From the NCBI GenBank assembly GCA_963576475.1, contig OY754978.1:12881799-12945798 (forward strand): 64,000 nucleotides of DNA, written 5' to 3'. The notes under the pieces are model-generated. The model was not told the origin of the DNA and made no database searches. It saw nothing but the letters and a program-made list of their open reading frames with translations. Shown here in pieces: positions 33,682-44,833 of this stretch; positions within the stretch are counted from its first letter, which is position 1; each line of letters opens with the position of its first letter. The position numbers were made by a program, and so were the translations under genes. Origin of the DNA: Molanna angustata. Taxonomy: Eukaryota; Arthropoda; Insecta; Trichoptera; Molannidae.

Positions 33682-36600
33682 CATATCCGTATCAACAGGT
33701 CTCAGAATCGGACAGCTCAATCTGGGCCGACGTCGTGCTGCCACCTTGGAGCTTAAACAACTCGCCCATCAACTGAATATCGATATCTGTCTGGTTCAGG
33801 AACCATACACTGGCGACGGCTCTATGTGTGTGACGGATTCAGACTTCCGTATAATTTCTGCCACTTGCTGTTCCATGGATTTACCCCCTCTAGCTTCAAT
33901 AATTATTTTTAATTCTTCAATATCTTATATTTTATTAGATCATCTTTCCTCGAGCACTACAGTCGTGCTTGAAATTTCTCTTTCAGGTAAATCCATGTAC
34001 CTAGTTTCAACCTACTTCAAATTTGGCGACCCGATAGAGCCATATGTGTGCTTTCTAGATAATGTAATGAGTCATCTAGGCGGAGATTCCATCTTGATTG
34101 GCGGTGACTTCAATGCTGAGTCCCCTCTATGGTGTCATTCTACCACTGCAGGGTCTAGGAAAGCAAAAAGAGGTGAACTCTGTGAGGACTTCATAGCTCG
34201 GCACGAGCTTTCCGTTATCAATGATCCCTTTAGTCCTCCCACTTTTTCTGGTGCGGTTGGGTTTGGCCACATCGATGTCACTTTGGCTTCGGCTCAAATA
34301 GCTCAAAAGACTTCCTCTTGGCGTGTTTATACAGATTATTCGGGTAGCGATCACGAACTTATTGTCTTTACAATTTCTACTTCACCTACTGACTCGGTTC
34401 AAAAGTCTCATATTCCAAGGCGTTTTCGCACGAGGTGTGAGCGCATTGTCGAATTTGATGCTGAATTTATTCGATTTCTGAATCGCTTTAACCCAAATGC
34501 TATGTCTATATCTGATACTGCTTCTGATTTCACTAACAATATCATTATATGTGCAGAAAAGTCAATTGGCAGATCTACTCCAGAAAAATTAAAACCAAAC
34601 GCTTGGTGGCACTCAGGACTCGATTATTTGAAACGGAGCGTTACACGTGCACGTCGAACTCTTAAATTGGGACGCAATAGGAACTTTGCTGAGTTTATTA
34701 TTCTCGACTTGTACTCTGCTTATAGACGTGCACACAATCTATATAAAAACGAAATTATTCGTGCGAAGAAGGTAAGTTGGCGACGTTTGGTTTCCGAGGT
34801 TTCGACTTCAGATCCATGGGGTGCGGTATATCGCGCCGTTTCTTCTAAGAGAGGAAATGGCGCAACAATATCTTGCATCCGCGATGCAACTACTGGTGAG
34901 TTCACAACGTCTCTCGATTCAACTGCTTCCGTTTTTCTGGACGCGTTGATTCCATCGGATGATCCGTCTACCGACAATGTTTTTCATAAATGGGTACGTG
35001 CTCTTCAACACAACATTCCTCAGACACCCGCTTCGCCACCAGTTTCTGTTGAGGAACTCGATTTAATTATTGGGAACCTTAAACTAAATAAATCCCCAGG
35101 CCTCGACCGTATCGACTCTATTTTAATACAAAGATGTTGGCGTTTGGCTCAATTTGAAATGGTTTCCCTCTTAAAAAGATGTTTAGACGAAGGCTGTTTT
35201 CCAGACTGTTGGAAAACGGGCCTCATGACTATAATTCCCAAACGATGCGATCGTGCTAGCACGGACCCAAAAGCATATAGACCTGTTACTCTCCTGCCTA
35301 TTCTGGGCAAGATTCTGGAAAGACTTATATGCAGTAGAATTGAATCCCATCTTTCTAACTCATGTCCACTTTCTTCTCGCCAATTTGGCTTCCGACCTGG
35401 AATTTCAACAGTCGATGCTATAAATTATATGTCAGAATTTGTAAGACATTCTGACGAAAAATATGTTATTGCTATTTCCCTTGACATTAGTGGTGCATTT
35501 GACAATGCTTGGTGGCCGCTCATTTTGCATAAACTGAAGTCAGGGAATATACCCCGCAATATATATCTGATAGTTAAGAGTTACTTTGAAAATCGCCGCA
35601 TAGTCCTGCCTGGGGGACAATTTCTACATACGCGACAGGTAAGCATTGGATGTCCTCAGGGTTCTGTTCTCGGTCCACTTCTCTGGAACATTCTTTTTGA
35701 TGACTTGCTGGATCTTCCTCTCTCCAGTAATTGTACGATTCAAGCGTATGCCGATGATGCATACATCCTCGTCCGTGGTAATTCCCGTAGATTTATTGAG
35801 AACTCAGCTACTCAAGCTCTTTCCTTAGTTTCCGACTGGGGTGTAAAAAATAAACTTTGCTTCGCTCCTAATAAGACATATGGCTTGGTTTTCAAAGGCT
35901 TACTACGTAGACAGCCGTCTATTAAGTTCTCTGGAACATATGTAAGTTTTCGGGACCAAATCACTTGCCTAGGAGTTGTTCTGGAAAGAGGACCAAATTT
36001 TAAAAACCATGCTCGATTGTGTGTCGACAAAGCTAAGTCAGCTTTTTTAAAGATCTCACACATCGCCAAGGCACACTGGGGTTTACAGTTTCAAGTATCC
36101 TGTCTTTTCTATAAGGCAGTTTACCTCGGCATTGCTTGCTATGCAGCAGGATGTTGGTCTCACGCCTGTGAGCTTCAACATATACGTAGAATTTTGCTCT
36201 CAGGCCAACGATTCGCTCTCATCGCTTTATCCAAAGCATATGGAACGAGTCCCACTGAAGCACTGCCAATTTTGACAGGCATGACTCCCCTTGATCTGGA
36301 ACTTCAGCGTAGAGGGGCTGTTTTCAACCTTACGCGGGGCTGTTCTTCTATGATCGGAAATATTCCTCTCTTCCCTCCAGAGGGTCGAGTGTCACGCGGC
36401 TTTGTTGAAAGGACTGTAAATGAAAATTTGCAGAACATCTGGCAGACTCGCTGGACGGCCTGCTCAGTGGGAAGAATTACCTACTTATTTTTTCCCGACG
36501 TGAGGTATCGTCTTAAATCTCCCTGGGTTGTTCCAGACTTTTGGACTTCCCAATTTTTCACAGGACACGGAAACTTTAAAAGTTATCTTCACCGATTTAA

Positions 36601-36841
36601 CATTGCCTCATCTGCTTCATGTCATTTCTGTCAATACCCGGACCAAACTTCGGAACATATCCTTTGGGAATGTTGCCACCCAATGGTGTCCTCATATAGA
36701 TCGGAGCTCCTCGTTGCTGTCCGTGGGCCTCTTCAAGGTCCCATTGGTCATGCGGATTTTGTGATCTCGAAGAAAAATTATAAAGCTTTTAAGGTTTTCT
36801 GTCATAGATATGGTGCCTTACTTTTAGAAGATTCCCGTTAA
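33671..36841 (+). CDS. ORF2: R1-clade ORF2: AP endonuclease and reverse transcriptase
   Basis: 1056 codons from ATG 33671, which overlaps the ORF1 stop by 11 bp (ATGGCCAGTAG) in another frame, so translation probably restarts after ORF1. AP-type endonuclease: QEP (43-45), GGDFNAES with D146 and N148, SDH with D227-H228. RT: KSPGLDRID, LDISGAFD with catalytic D605, CPQGSVLGPLLWN, YADD at 693-696. C-terminal zinc finger C984-C987-H996-C1001 (C-X2-C-X8-H-X4-C). All catalytic residues seen are intact. The endonuclease nicks the target and RT copies the RNA in place (target-primed reverse transcription). Confidence 0.92.
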   Translation: MASSISVSTGLRIGQLNLGRRRAATLELKQLAHQLNIDICLVQEPYTGDGSMCVTDSDFRIISATCCSMDLPPLASIIIFNSSISYILLDHLSSSTTVVLEISLSGKSMYLVSTYFKFGDPIEPYVCFLDNVMSHLGGDSILIGGDFNAESPLWCHSTTAGSRKAKRGELCEDFIARHELSVINDPFSPPTFSGAVGFGHIDVTLASAQIAQKTSSWRVYTDYSGSDHELIVFTISTSPTDSVQKSHIPRRFRTRCERIVEFDAEFIRFLNRFNPNAMSISDTASDFTNNIIICAEKSIGRSTPEKLKPNAWWHSGLDYLKRSVTRARRTLKLGRNRNFAEFIILDLYSAYRRAHNLYKNEIIRAKKVSWRRLVSEVSTSDPWGAVYRAVSSKRGNGATISCIRDATTGEFTTSLDSTASVFLDALIPSDDPSTDNVFHKWVRALQHNIPQTPASPPVSVEELDLIIGNLKLNKSPGLDRIDSILIQRCWRLAQFEMVSLLKRCLDEGCFPDCWKTGLMTIIPKRCDRASTDPKAYRPVTLLPILGKILERLICSRIESHLSNSCPLSSRQFGFRPGISTVDAINYMSEFVRHSDEKYVIAISLDISGAFDNAWWPLILHKLKSGNIPRNIYLIVKSYFENRRIVLPGGQFLHTRQVSIGCPQGSVLGPLLWNILFDDLLDLPLSSNCTIQAYADDAYILVRGNSRRFIENSATQALSLVSDWGVKNKLCFAPNKTYGLVFKGLLRRQPSIKFSGTYVSFRDQITCLGVVLERGPNFKNHARLCVDKAKSAFLKISHIAKAHWGLQFQVSCLFYKAVYLGIACYAAGCWSHACELQHIRRILLSGQRFALIALSKAYGTSPTEALPILTGMTPLDLELQRRGAVFNLTRGCSSMIGNIPLFPPEGRVSRGFVERTVNENLQNIWQTRWTACSVGRITYLFFPDVRYRLKSPWVVPDFWTSQFFTGHGNFKSYLHRFNIASSASCHFCQYPDQTSEHILWECCHPMVSSYRSELLVAVRGPLQGPIGHADFVISKKNYKAFKVFCHRYGALLLEDSR

Positions 36842-37103
36842 ATTAATTATTTCCAGAGATCTTGGTCACTTCTCTGATGGTCTGCATGTAGGGGGATCTG
36901 AGGTCATAGACAGTCCACGGGTGTGAATTTTCTGTTCGCACTCGTTGATTGTTTCTTTTTGCACTATGGTGCCGAGATTGCTAATCTAGAGGGCTCCATG
37001 AGCTACTTTTCGTGCTATGCATTTTTTTTTTGTCGTTCACTTAGCGTTCTGTGAAGGGGCCGATTACAGTCCCCATAGGCAGAGCGGGTGGTGGTGGGAG
37101 TAA
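36842..37103 (+). other. R1 3' UTR
   Basis: About 260 bp from the ORF2 stop to the 3' junction, shared almost unchanged with 59637-59898. This is the part usually recognised by the element's own RT. It ends in a GGTGGT-rich stretch next to the TSD. Confidence 0.75.
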
Positions 37104-37117
37104 AAAAAGACAACGTC

Positions 37118-39150
37118 GTAAAGAGTTTGGATTTGGCAACAACCACTATTTTTATATATTGTCATCGAACGCAAATAATGTGTTTTAAATATTTAGTAAT
37201 TTTGGATGATGGGAAATGGTTTAAAAATTGATTAAACAAAAGTACTGAAAATATTCTAGTGTTGGTCCCATCCCATTCGTTTTTATATTTTTCGTCAAGT
37301 GTGCATATAGTTTATTATAGTTTTGCACAATAAAACTGATAGACTTAAAACTGACACATAAGTCTACATTACAGAAGAAGAAGACTTAAGCTATGTTAAA
37401 TAGTTTTTAATATGAATATAAACGTTGTGAAGATCCAGCAATGGCCACAACCCCGATTTTTTATATATTGTCATCAAAATGAAATGAGTAGTTATTGAAA
37501 ATTAAGCAATATATGATGATATAATAAATGGTGTAAATTTGATTGAACAAAAGTAATGAGAAGATTCTAGTGTTGGTCACATCCCATTCGTTTTTATGTA
37601 TTTTCATCAAGTATGCATGTTGTTTATAATATTTCGTTACAATAGACTATTAGATATAAAACTAATCCAAAAGACTAAATAAAAAAAGAAGTAGAAGTAT
37701 AAAACTATAACAAATAGTTTGTAATAAAAACTGACCCAATGGTCTACATAGAAGATGAAATAGAAGAATTACACATTAGGAAATGTATTATATAAAAAAC
37801 TGACCAAAATATCTTCATAAAAGAAGAAGAAGATGAATTGAACTATAGGAAATATTTTATATAAAATTCACCCAACATCTACATAAAATAAGAAAACGAA
37901 GAATTAGACTAAAGGATAGTTTGTTTAAAAATAGTTTGTTTAAAAACTAACCAAAAGGTCTACACAAAGGAAGAAGAAGACGAATTAGACTATAGGAAAT
38001 AGTTTGTATAAAAACTCACCCAAGGTCTACATAAATTAAGAAAAAGAAAAATTAGACTATAGGAAATAGTTTATTTATGAACTGTCCCAAATGACTTCAC
38101 AAAAGAAGAGGAAGAAGATTTAAACCCCAAGAAATAGTTTGTAGAAAAATCACCCAAAGGTCTACATAGAAAAAAGAAGAATTTCACTATAGGAAATAGT
38201 TTGTAGGTATATTGAATGTGTATTGTAGTTAACCTAAAATAGTTTAATAATTTTCCTATACAAAATCAGTATACTCTTAGTTTTTAAGTAGTAAGTATTA
38301 GATATGTAGGTACCTACCTACAATGATGTTCTAAATTAATTCGAATTCGATTTATAACAAATTTTATTTGAATATCAGAATGTGTCCGTTACCATAGTAA
38401 CCATGTTCCAACATGTGAAAAATATCAAATGTTATGGAGACATTTTTTGAATATGTAGGTACCTACATTGGTTTGTTCGATGCCATAAAAATGAAAATTG
38501 TCAGAAAAATCAAATATTTTAAACAAATTATGCAATTTTATTACGCCTATATCTTTACTAATAATTAACAGACTTTTACAATATATGTCTTAAAACTTGC
38601 TGTAATGTCTTGTGTTTCATTTTATTATTTCATAATCACATTTATTTCAAAGGTATATTATTTTAAAGAACATATTCATTCGGTAGGAAAATTAAATATC
38701 GTATGAAAAGATATTAAAATGGCGGGGTTATATGTACATTTGTACGACGCTTACTTTAAAAATAAGTTAAACATTATAATTAGACAAAATATTCACCATG
38801 TTTTTCACTTAAAAGCTAAGTTATACTTGAAAATATATTTTTTTCGTGTAAATACGTACTTCTAACTTTTAAACTAACAGATATTTGCGTGCAAAATGTA
38901 CACTTTTTTGACAGATATGACTTGGAAAATTTTGTATGAAAAAAATAATTATTGAAATATCTTTAAAATTCAGCATTTTAATCGCATTATTTTTAGCGTG
39001 ACACTGCATCAGGTATACTGGTACACGTTCGCACATAAATTAGATTTTTAGATGCTCTTGGTTTTTCAAAAGGCGTGAGACAAACACACACACACACACA
39101 TACACACACACACACTAACATATTGATTGCTTTATTACTTTAGATGTAAT
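37118..39150 (+). mobile_element. Dispersed repeat family Y, right part with internal tandem units
   Basis: Contains several ~150-180-bp units marked by TGGCCACAACCC or TGGTCCCATCCCATTCG plus TTTTTATATATTGTCATC (37130, 37262, 37440, 37572). At 37640-38210 about eight ~60-75-bp units follow, with AGAAGAAGA, TATAGGAAATAGTTTGTA and ACCCAAAGGTCTACATA. After a TAGGTACCTACCTAC stretch come AAAATGGCGGGGTTATATG and GGCGTGAGACAAACACACAC followed by a (CA)n run (39085-39118). The same landmarks run inverted from 59.3 to 58.2 kb. No coding frame. Confidence 0.6.
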
Positions 39151-39203
39151 ATTATATTAAGCAAAAATACCTATAAATATATTATTTTTATTGCTATTTA
39201 CTT

Positions 39204-39744
39204 TTATCACTCCTCACTACCCCAAAGGGATATAGAGGGGAGTTATGAATTCGCTTTTTTAATTTTATTATCTTATTGCTTATTATCAACTAGTATCATG
39301 CTGAGATTGTATTCTAAAAGTTTCATCACAGTGTATCTGTGTGTATACTATGTGTTTATTCTACTTTTTCGGTTATAGACCAAAGTACCCATTCGATTCT
39401 TTTCAAATTTTGTAAATTTGTACCTATATCCGACACTCGCTTAGACCCCATTAGATTTTGAAGGATATCTGAATAGTGTTTCTCAATTTTTTAATCTGCT
39501 GCCAAATATTTCAAAGTAATCAGCTCAGTAAACTTAATATTTGATATTTATTATTTTCGAATTGCTAAAAAGGCACATCACTTTCATAAAATGACAATGA
39601 AGTTTACACAACACAATAGTTAAATCAAAAATAATTAAACAAAATCTTTAAAAAAATGCTGAAAAATTTCTATATAATATTTGAATACTTTGTGTAGTGA
39701 CTTGGTAGTGTAGAGTATGGAGTTGGCCACAACACACTCGTTTT
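39204..39744 (+). mobile_element. Family X, copy 2
   Basis: Starts TTATCACTCCTCACTACCCC, then GTATCATGCTGAGATTG, CTCGCTTAGACCCCATTAG and AATGCTGAAAAATTTCTAT, and ends GTTGGCCACAACACACTCG. Matches the 6281-6856 copy from end to end with small indels. Non-coding. Confidence 0.6.
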
Positions 39745-39774
39745 ATATTGATACGCTAATTACTTACTTAAAAA

Positions 39775-39875
39775 AATGGATTTATTTGGTTGGATGATAT
39801 TGCCATTAGGCAATAAACCCGCCATTGTGCACAATTATGTAATTGATTGTGCACAGAAAGTTGAAAAGGAAAGAA
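39775..39875 (+). mobile_element. LINE 3' tail fragment with ATTGCC hairpin
   Basis: TTGGTTGGATGATATTGCC, then ATTAGGCAATAAACCCGCC. The ATTGCC...GGCAAT hairpin followed by AATAAnnCCGCC matches the 3' UTR motif of the LINE at 9733 and the fragments at 46555 and 52850. No coding part. Confidence 0.5.
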
Positions 39876-40688
39876 AAAAATATAACACAAAAATACATTA
39901 CGGCTACGGCATTATTTGAAAGACGAAGACTTTTTGGAATTTCCTTAGATCTAAGTTTAAAATCGATTTGCTCGGAGGGCATAATATACATTGTTACGAA
40001 ATTACAAAATATATCGTTTACAAGACGTCGTTGAGCTTTCGATACTTGTGAAAATCGCAATGTTTCTGTAATGGCTATTTCATTTTACGAAGGTGGAGTC
40101 TTCCTGACCGGAACTTTGGCTTTTCGAGAACAAGTTTGAAATTTTCCACATTCCTCCCTCGGGAACGTCATGGAAGATGAGTGTACTGTAAAAGTTTGAT
40201 GAAAACGTCTAGTTTGTGTATCCACTTGTATATGTATTATCACAAATATTATATTCGTCGCCATATCTGTGGGTTTGTTATAAAACATTTTATCTCTAAC
40301 AAAATACATATTTTATTTTTATTCAGACATTTTTTTTTAAATTTATTGGATTTTTATAAGATTACCTTTATGAGAATACATATTTATTACGTTCATTCGT
40401 ATAATGCAATTACTGTGTTATTTAAAATGAATATATGTAAAGCTATTCCGACACAAGCACTTCTTAGTGGAATAGGTTTTATACACTGGATATTGTTACT
40501 GATTTTATTCATTTTGTCAGTGCTAACATATTCTAAATTGTCTATATTTCATAATTTAAGTTGTACAATGTTTGACTATTGTATTGTTGTAATTTTTTGA
40601 TTGTTATTGCGGATTTTGAATAAATAAATAAATAGATTTTTTTAAATCCTTCTAGCGGCTTCTTCACGTCAGCTTGAATAATTGGCTT
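39876..40688. other. No gene recognised
   Basis: Holds a 139-codon frame (40181-40600) made mostly of hydrophobic and aromatic residues from AT-rich DNA. I do not regard it as a gene. A (AAATA)n-like run near 40620 probably marks another LINE tail. Confidence 0.35.
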
Positions 40689-41063
40689 CTAGAGGTCTTC
40701 CCATAGTCGAAATTTCTCGAATATCTCTCGAAAGAATCTTATGATCTTCAGTGGGCTGGCTTCTCTGATTTGTATTTCATCAGTGATGTAAGAGCCAAGT
40801 ATTCTGGCTCTTGTTTGCATCAGTGGTCCACATTCCTTGAGCAGGTGTAGCGGAGTTTCATGTTCTTCTAGGCAGAATCTGCATAGATGCATGTCTGCTA
40901 AGTTCATTGTGCATATGTGTTTATTTAATCTACAATGTCCAGTCAGTGTCCTGATGAGAATTCTTATATTTTCTCTATTAAGAGTAAGAATTTGTTTAGA
41001 TCTTTTAGCTGAGAAGCCTGGCATCATTGATTTAAGCCAGTTTTGTTTCGCTTTTTCAAGCAA
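40640..41063 (-). pseudogene. Jockey/I-type LINE RNase H and C-terminus relic
   Basis: 124 codons on the minus strand with TLTGHCRLNKHICTM and CRFCLEEHETPLHLLKECG. This is the end of the RNase H domain plus the C-terminal Cys/His cluster (C-X2-C...H...C) seen in LINEs of the jockey/I group. The stop is near 40689 and the 5' part of the ORF is missing. A 5'-truncated copy is the likely origin. Confidence 0.65.
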
Positions 41064-41162
41064 AATAAATAGTTACTTTGCAATCAAAATAAACAGTAGG
41101 TAATATTTTAGTATTTTACAATGAAAACAAAACAAAACAAAAACGTAATAATTATTTTTCTT

Positions 41163-41290
41163 CAGCCTATTTCCGTCAACTCCGGAACTAAGGTCTCCTC
41201 CATGTGACTCCACGTCATCCTGTCCTATGCAGTCTGCATCCAGGATGTGCCAGCATAGCGTTGGTCATCATCCCTCCACCTCAGGTGCCA
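41163..41290 (-). mobile_element. LINE 3' tail relic
   Basis: TTCAGCCTATTTCCGTCAAC then CCTCCTCCATG-like and CAGTCTGCATCCAGGATGTG words, reading as the 3' end of a common insect LINE on the minus strand. Recognised by resemblance only. Confidence 0.35.
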
Positions 41291-43227
41291 AAAAATATTC
41301 GTTTAAAATATTTTTAAACAAACAGTCAAACAATATACATACACATTATGATGTTTTCTTGTATATCTTTGATATTTGGAATTCAATATTGTAGCTGTGG
41401 GGAATCGACTTAAAATAGTGCATCCATTATTTTCGTTTATCATCAGTTAAGGTTGTCATAATTTTATTTATTCATTAATTTGTTATAAGTATATGTATGT
41501 ACGCCCTTAATACGGCATTTACAATGTAGGTACAACAAAACAACAATAAGTGCAAATACAAATAATGAAAAAGTAGTAAAAGAAAGGACAATATAAGACA
41601 ATATAACAACATGCAAAAAGATGAAGAAGAAAAAATAAATAAATAAACATTATTACAGGTTCTATTTTTAAACCAGAAAATAAACAAACCAAAACATAAT
41701 TTCAAAACATAATTTACGCCAAGCATCCTATTGAAACCATCTATAGTGTGTACATTAAATATATCAACAGCACAATATTGGTTATATATTAGTCATAGAA
41801 TACACTAATTAATATTAGTTCGGTGCAATTTATGCATCGGTAAGTTAATAATGAAATTACTTGAAGATTCTCTATATGAAAAGGTGCATTTTGACGTGAA
41901 GCAAATCATATCGGCATCATCTCAATTAGGTCAGGGGTGTCCAATATACCCTAGGTTATTCTAAATAAACTAATTAAATCCCATGTCGTTTTTCTGCTTG
42001 ATAGTTTCGATAAATTTAGGACTCTAGGAAATTATTATTTAATTTTTCTAAAGCAATGGATAATTTATTATTTACAAATATTAAAAATTTATGTTGAACC
42101 CTTTCAACCCTCAATGAGTGCATGATAACTTAACTTTACTGCGTATTTTTATTATTTTGATATAAATATGTTGTATCGAATATGTTCATAGATTATTTTT
42201 ATCATTTTTTTAAGATTTTTTTAAGGGTTGTGCGTCATTTATTTAGAAAATTGATGGAGTATTTTAATAAAATCCAACAGTCAAGAAACATCTCACTTAA
42301 TAATTTGTAGTACAGCAATGAGGTCCACCAACCATTCTGAAAGTTTTGCCTTTTTAGGGGAGACGAGAATAGTGTGTGGGGATACAAGTACGTTTCATGT
42401 TTTCTTTTATGAGAAAATACTCACCCGCACACCCGTTCCTGGTCACCCCAAATTGTGGGATATTCCGCGATGATATGAATTTGAACCACAGGATAAAATA
42501 TGATATTTGGAAACGGTACGTTGCTTTCGCAGAAAATTCTACGAATTGCTCAATGTTCATTTTTCATATTTCATAATATGTACGTGTTGAATCTTGTGTG
42601 GGACTTTCCATATTAAAACCAGTACGGTAGCTGATTTTTATATAACACAATTTAATACTTAGCTGACATTTTTCTCTCAGGTTAAGAAATAAAATCACGT
42701 AGACATTCAAATAAAAGTGTTTAATATTATTCGCGAATATTAAGTCTCCCCCTCCGTTATATTTTAACAATTTAATTTAGAAAATCTGCGCCATATGTTT
42801 TTATTAAAATCATTCAACCGAATATACAGTGTGTTTTATATTTCAAGAAAAATGTTATATTTCAAGAATATTTATATCTTTCAGGAAGACGAATGTATGT
42901 ACCTACCTCTCTCTGATTTCGTATTATGAGAAATTGTGAGAGGGAAAAACAAAAATGATGTTAGAAAAAATCAAAACGACATAATTTTTTTAATATCTAT
43001 GTTTAACTATACAAGCATACAGTCACATAGCGAATATTGTAATAAACTAGTTGCATGTAACACATAAGATCCAACTGTCGATGGTGATAGTACCTATGTA
43101 GATATAATTGAAGAATACGTAACAAACTATAAACACTTATACACATATTAATAAATATTTTAAGATATTTTGTTTTCCATATAAAACATTTTGCTATTAT
43201 GGACTGCTATAGCATTAAAGGTCACGA
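41291..43227. other. No gene recognised
   Basis: AT-rich, with a likely LINE tail on the minus strand at 41460-41720 (TTTATTTATTCATTAATTTG onward). A 66-codon frame at 42376-42576 (+) has no known motif. Otherwise nothing was seen. Confidence 0.35.
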
Positions 43228-43719
43228 CACATCTCTCGTAAAACAAAAATCCTCATTTTCAAAACACTTCTTAGACCGGTCATGACATATGCATCAGAAT
43301 GCTGTACATTGACCAAGAAGGACGAAAATGCATTGTTGGTGTTCGAAAGGAAAATACTTCGCAAAATATTTGGTCCTACCTGGAGGATCTTGGAGGATCC
43401 GGTTTAACCACGAGCTAGAAATAATGTATGGCGAACCAAACGTTGTCCAATACATCAAAATACAACGTCTACGTTGGCTCAGATACGTTTGTAGAATGGA
43501 GGATGACCGGGTCCCAAAGAAAGTATTGGACACCTGTCCTGAAGGAAGAAGAAGCAGAGGGAGACCTAGGATGAGATGGCTGGACGACATCAAGGGCGAT
43601 ATAAGAGTGATCGGACAGACAAATTGGAGGAGACATGCTGTCGAAATGTCAGGGTTAAATGTTCTACTCAGAATTCTGAGTAAATCCATGAACGAAACAT
43701 ATATGCTGCGAAGCCTCTA
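43228..43719 (+). pseudogene. 5'-truncated LINE reverse transcriptase C-terminus (RTE-like)
   Basis: Across two frames the region gives KTLLRPVMTYASECCTLTKK, then ENALLVFERKILRKIFGP, and then, in the frame from 43328, NHELEIMYGEPNVVQYIKIQ, LRWLRYVCRMEDDRVPKK and RRSRGRPRMRWLDDIK. This is the thumb and C-terminus of the same LINE group as 7365-8330. A frameshift near 43380-43400 splits it and the catalytic RT core is missing. Confidence 0.75.
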
Positions 43720-44211
43720 AGTCGTTGTTTTTGGATTTTAAAGTTGAAAAAACCACGAAAAATATAGACCTGGCATACAAATCTCGCGTATCTTGGCTTG
43801 TCGATATGTTAAGAGAAATAAATTCTCTTTAACGAGTCGACAGTTGGAAAATTAGCAGTAAAAATTTTTGTTTGTACATGAAAAAAATTATGTTTCTTAC
43901 ATCGCAGTGTTACCAACTTACGACAGCGAAGAAGCACTCAATTAAAGGAGTAGAAAAGGATAAAAAAAGGAAAAAGGAAAGCTGTGGAATTTGCAGTCAA
44001 ATAGATATTTATTTATTTACACCATAATATATACGGCATAAGCTATTTACGTGTCACAATACTAAATATAGTTATTTAAAAAGAGATTAAAATATAGAAA
44101 TAGATACAAATACAGACACAGGTTAAAATATAGAAACAGATAAAAATATAGATTCAGAAAAAAATATAGATATAAAAATAGGCAATTAAGTATTAGACAC
44201 AATACAAATAG
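43720..44211. other. No gene recognised
   Basis: AT-rich, including a LINE-tail-like TATTTATTTATTTACACC at about 44008 and a decayed A/T-rich repeat of AAATATAGAAACAGAT words (44090-44180). Confidence 0.4.
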
Positions 44212-44355
44212 TATTAAATAAAATTAAATTTAAAGATATAACTTTATTATCTTTATCTTTGGAATTCATTAAACTTTTTCCAATTAGTCTCAAATTTCTT
44301 ACCAAAAGACATAAGACCGGCATTTTACACTGACAATAATATTGGAAAAAGTTTA

Positions 44356-44799
44356 ATGAATTCCAAAGATAAAGATAATAAAATGGAAAACTCCGGCGTA
44401 TACCAACTGACATGTGGAGACTGCTCTGCAGTCTACATAGGAAAAACAGGACGGAAATTTGAGACTAGAGTAAAAGAACATATTAGATGTATAAACAATG
44501 ATAATTTTTCGGAATTCGCAGAACACTTAGTACTTAATGATCATCAATTTAATATGCAATCGGGAACAAAAATTTTACACGTCAACAAAGTAGGTCTCCG
44601 TCTTGATAATTTAGAGTCGCTAGAAATTAAAAAGTGTATTAATTCAAAACAGAACATAATAAACAATCAGTTAAATTTATCTTTCAGTCCATTATTAAAT
44701 ATGTTTCCTTTTACTTCTAATCCTTCAGCCAATCGGACCCACCCTGCACAAGACCCAACCCTAAGTACCCCCACCCTACCTCTACCTCCGCCCCCATAG
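44356..44799 (+). CDS. Penelope-like GIY-YIG endonuclease domain (partial ORF)
   Basis: 147 codons from the ATG at 44356; the frame is open to the inversion junction near 44338, so this is the 3' end of a longer RT-endonuclease ORF. GVY is at 14-16, a C-X2-C pair at C20 and C23, YIGKTGR at 27-33 and TRVKEH near 37-42. GIY-YIG with a Cys pair between the two motifs is the hallmark of endonuclease-bearing Penelope-like elements; the domain makes the DNA nick used for priming. The tail is Pro/Thr-rich. RT is absent here. Confidence 0.85.
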   Translation: MNSKDKDNKMENSGVYQLTCGDCSAVYIGKTGRKFETRVKEHIRCINNDNFSEFAEHLVLNDHQFNMQSGTKILHVNKVGLRLDNLESLEIKKCINSKQNIINNQLNLSFSPLLNMFPFTSNPSANRTHPAQDPTLSTPTLPLPPPP

Positions 44800-44833
44800 A
44801 TTTCTTGTAAGCACGTCGTCACATTCTGTTTCA

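Larger units (their letters stand above)
31133..37117 (+). mobile_element. R1-clade non-LTR retrotransposon, apparently full length
   Basis: Element proper is about 31147-37103, flanked by a 14-bp target-site duplication AAAAAGACAACGTC (31133-31146 and 37104-37117). It has a 1.15-kb T-rich 5' UTR, two overlapping ORFs, and a ~260-bp 3' UTR ending GGTGGTGGTGGGAGTA without a poly(A) run. The truncated copy at 59363-59898 has the same 3' end, which fixes it. AP endonuclease, RT and the zinc-knuckle pattern place it in the R1 clade; it is not in rDNA here. Both ORFs are open, so it may be active. Confidence 0.9.

Noticed and set aside
34127..34354. Minus-strand frames across the R1 ORFs (also 34720-34977, 35812-36069 and others)
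   Set aside because: They are shadows of the real plus-strand R1 ORFs and carry no motif of their own.
40181..40600. 139-codon hydrophobic frame as a membrane protein
   Set aside because: The residue bias is fully explained by T-rich DNA, and there is no start context or homolog that I recognise.
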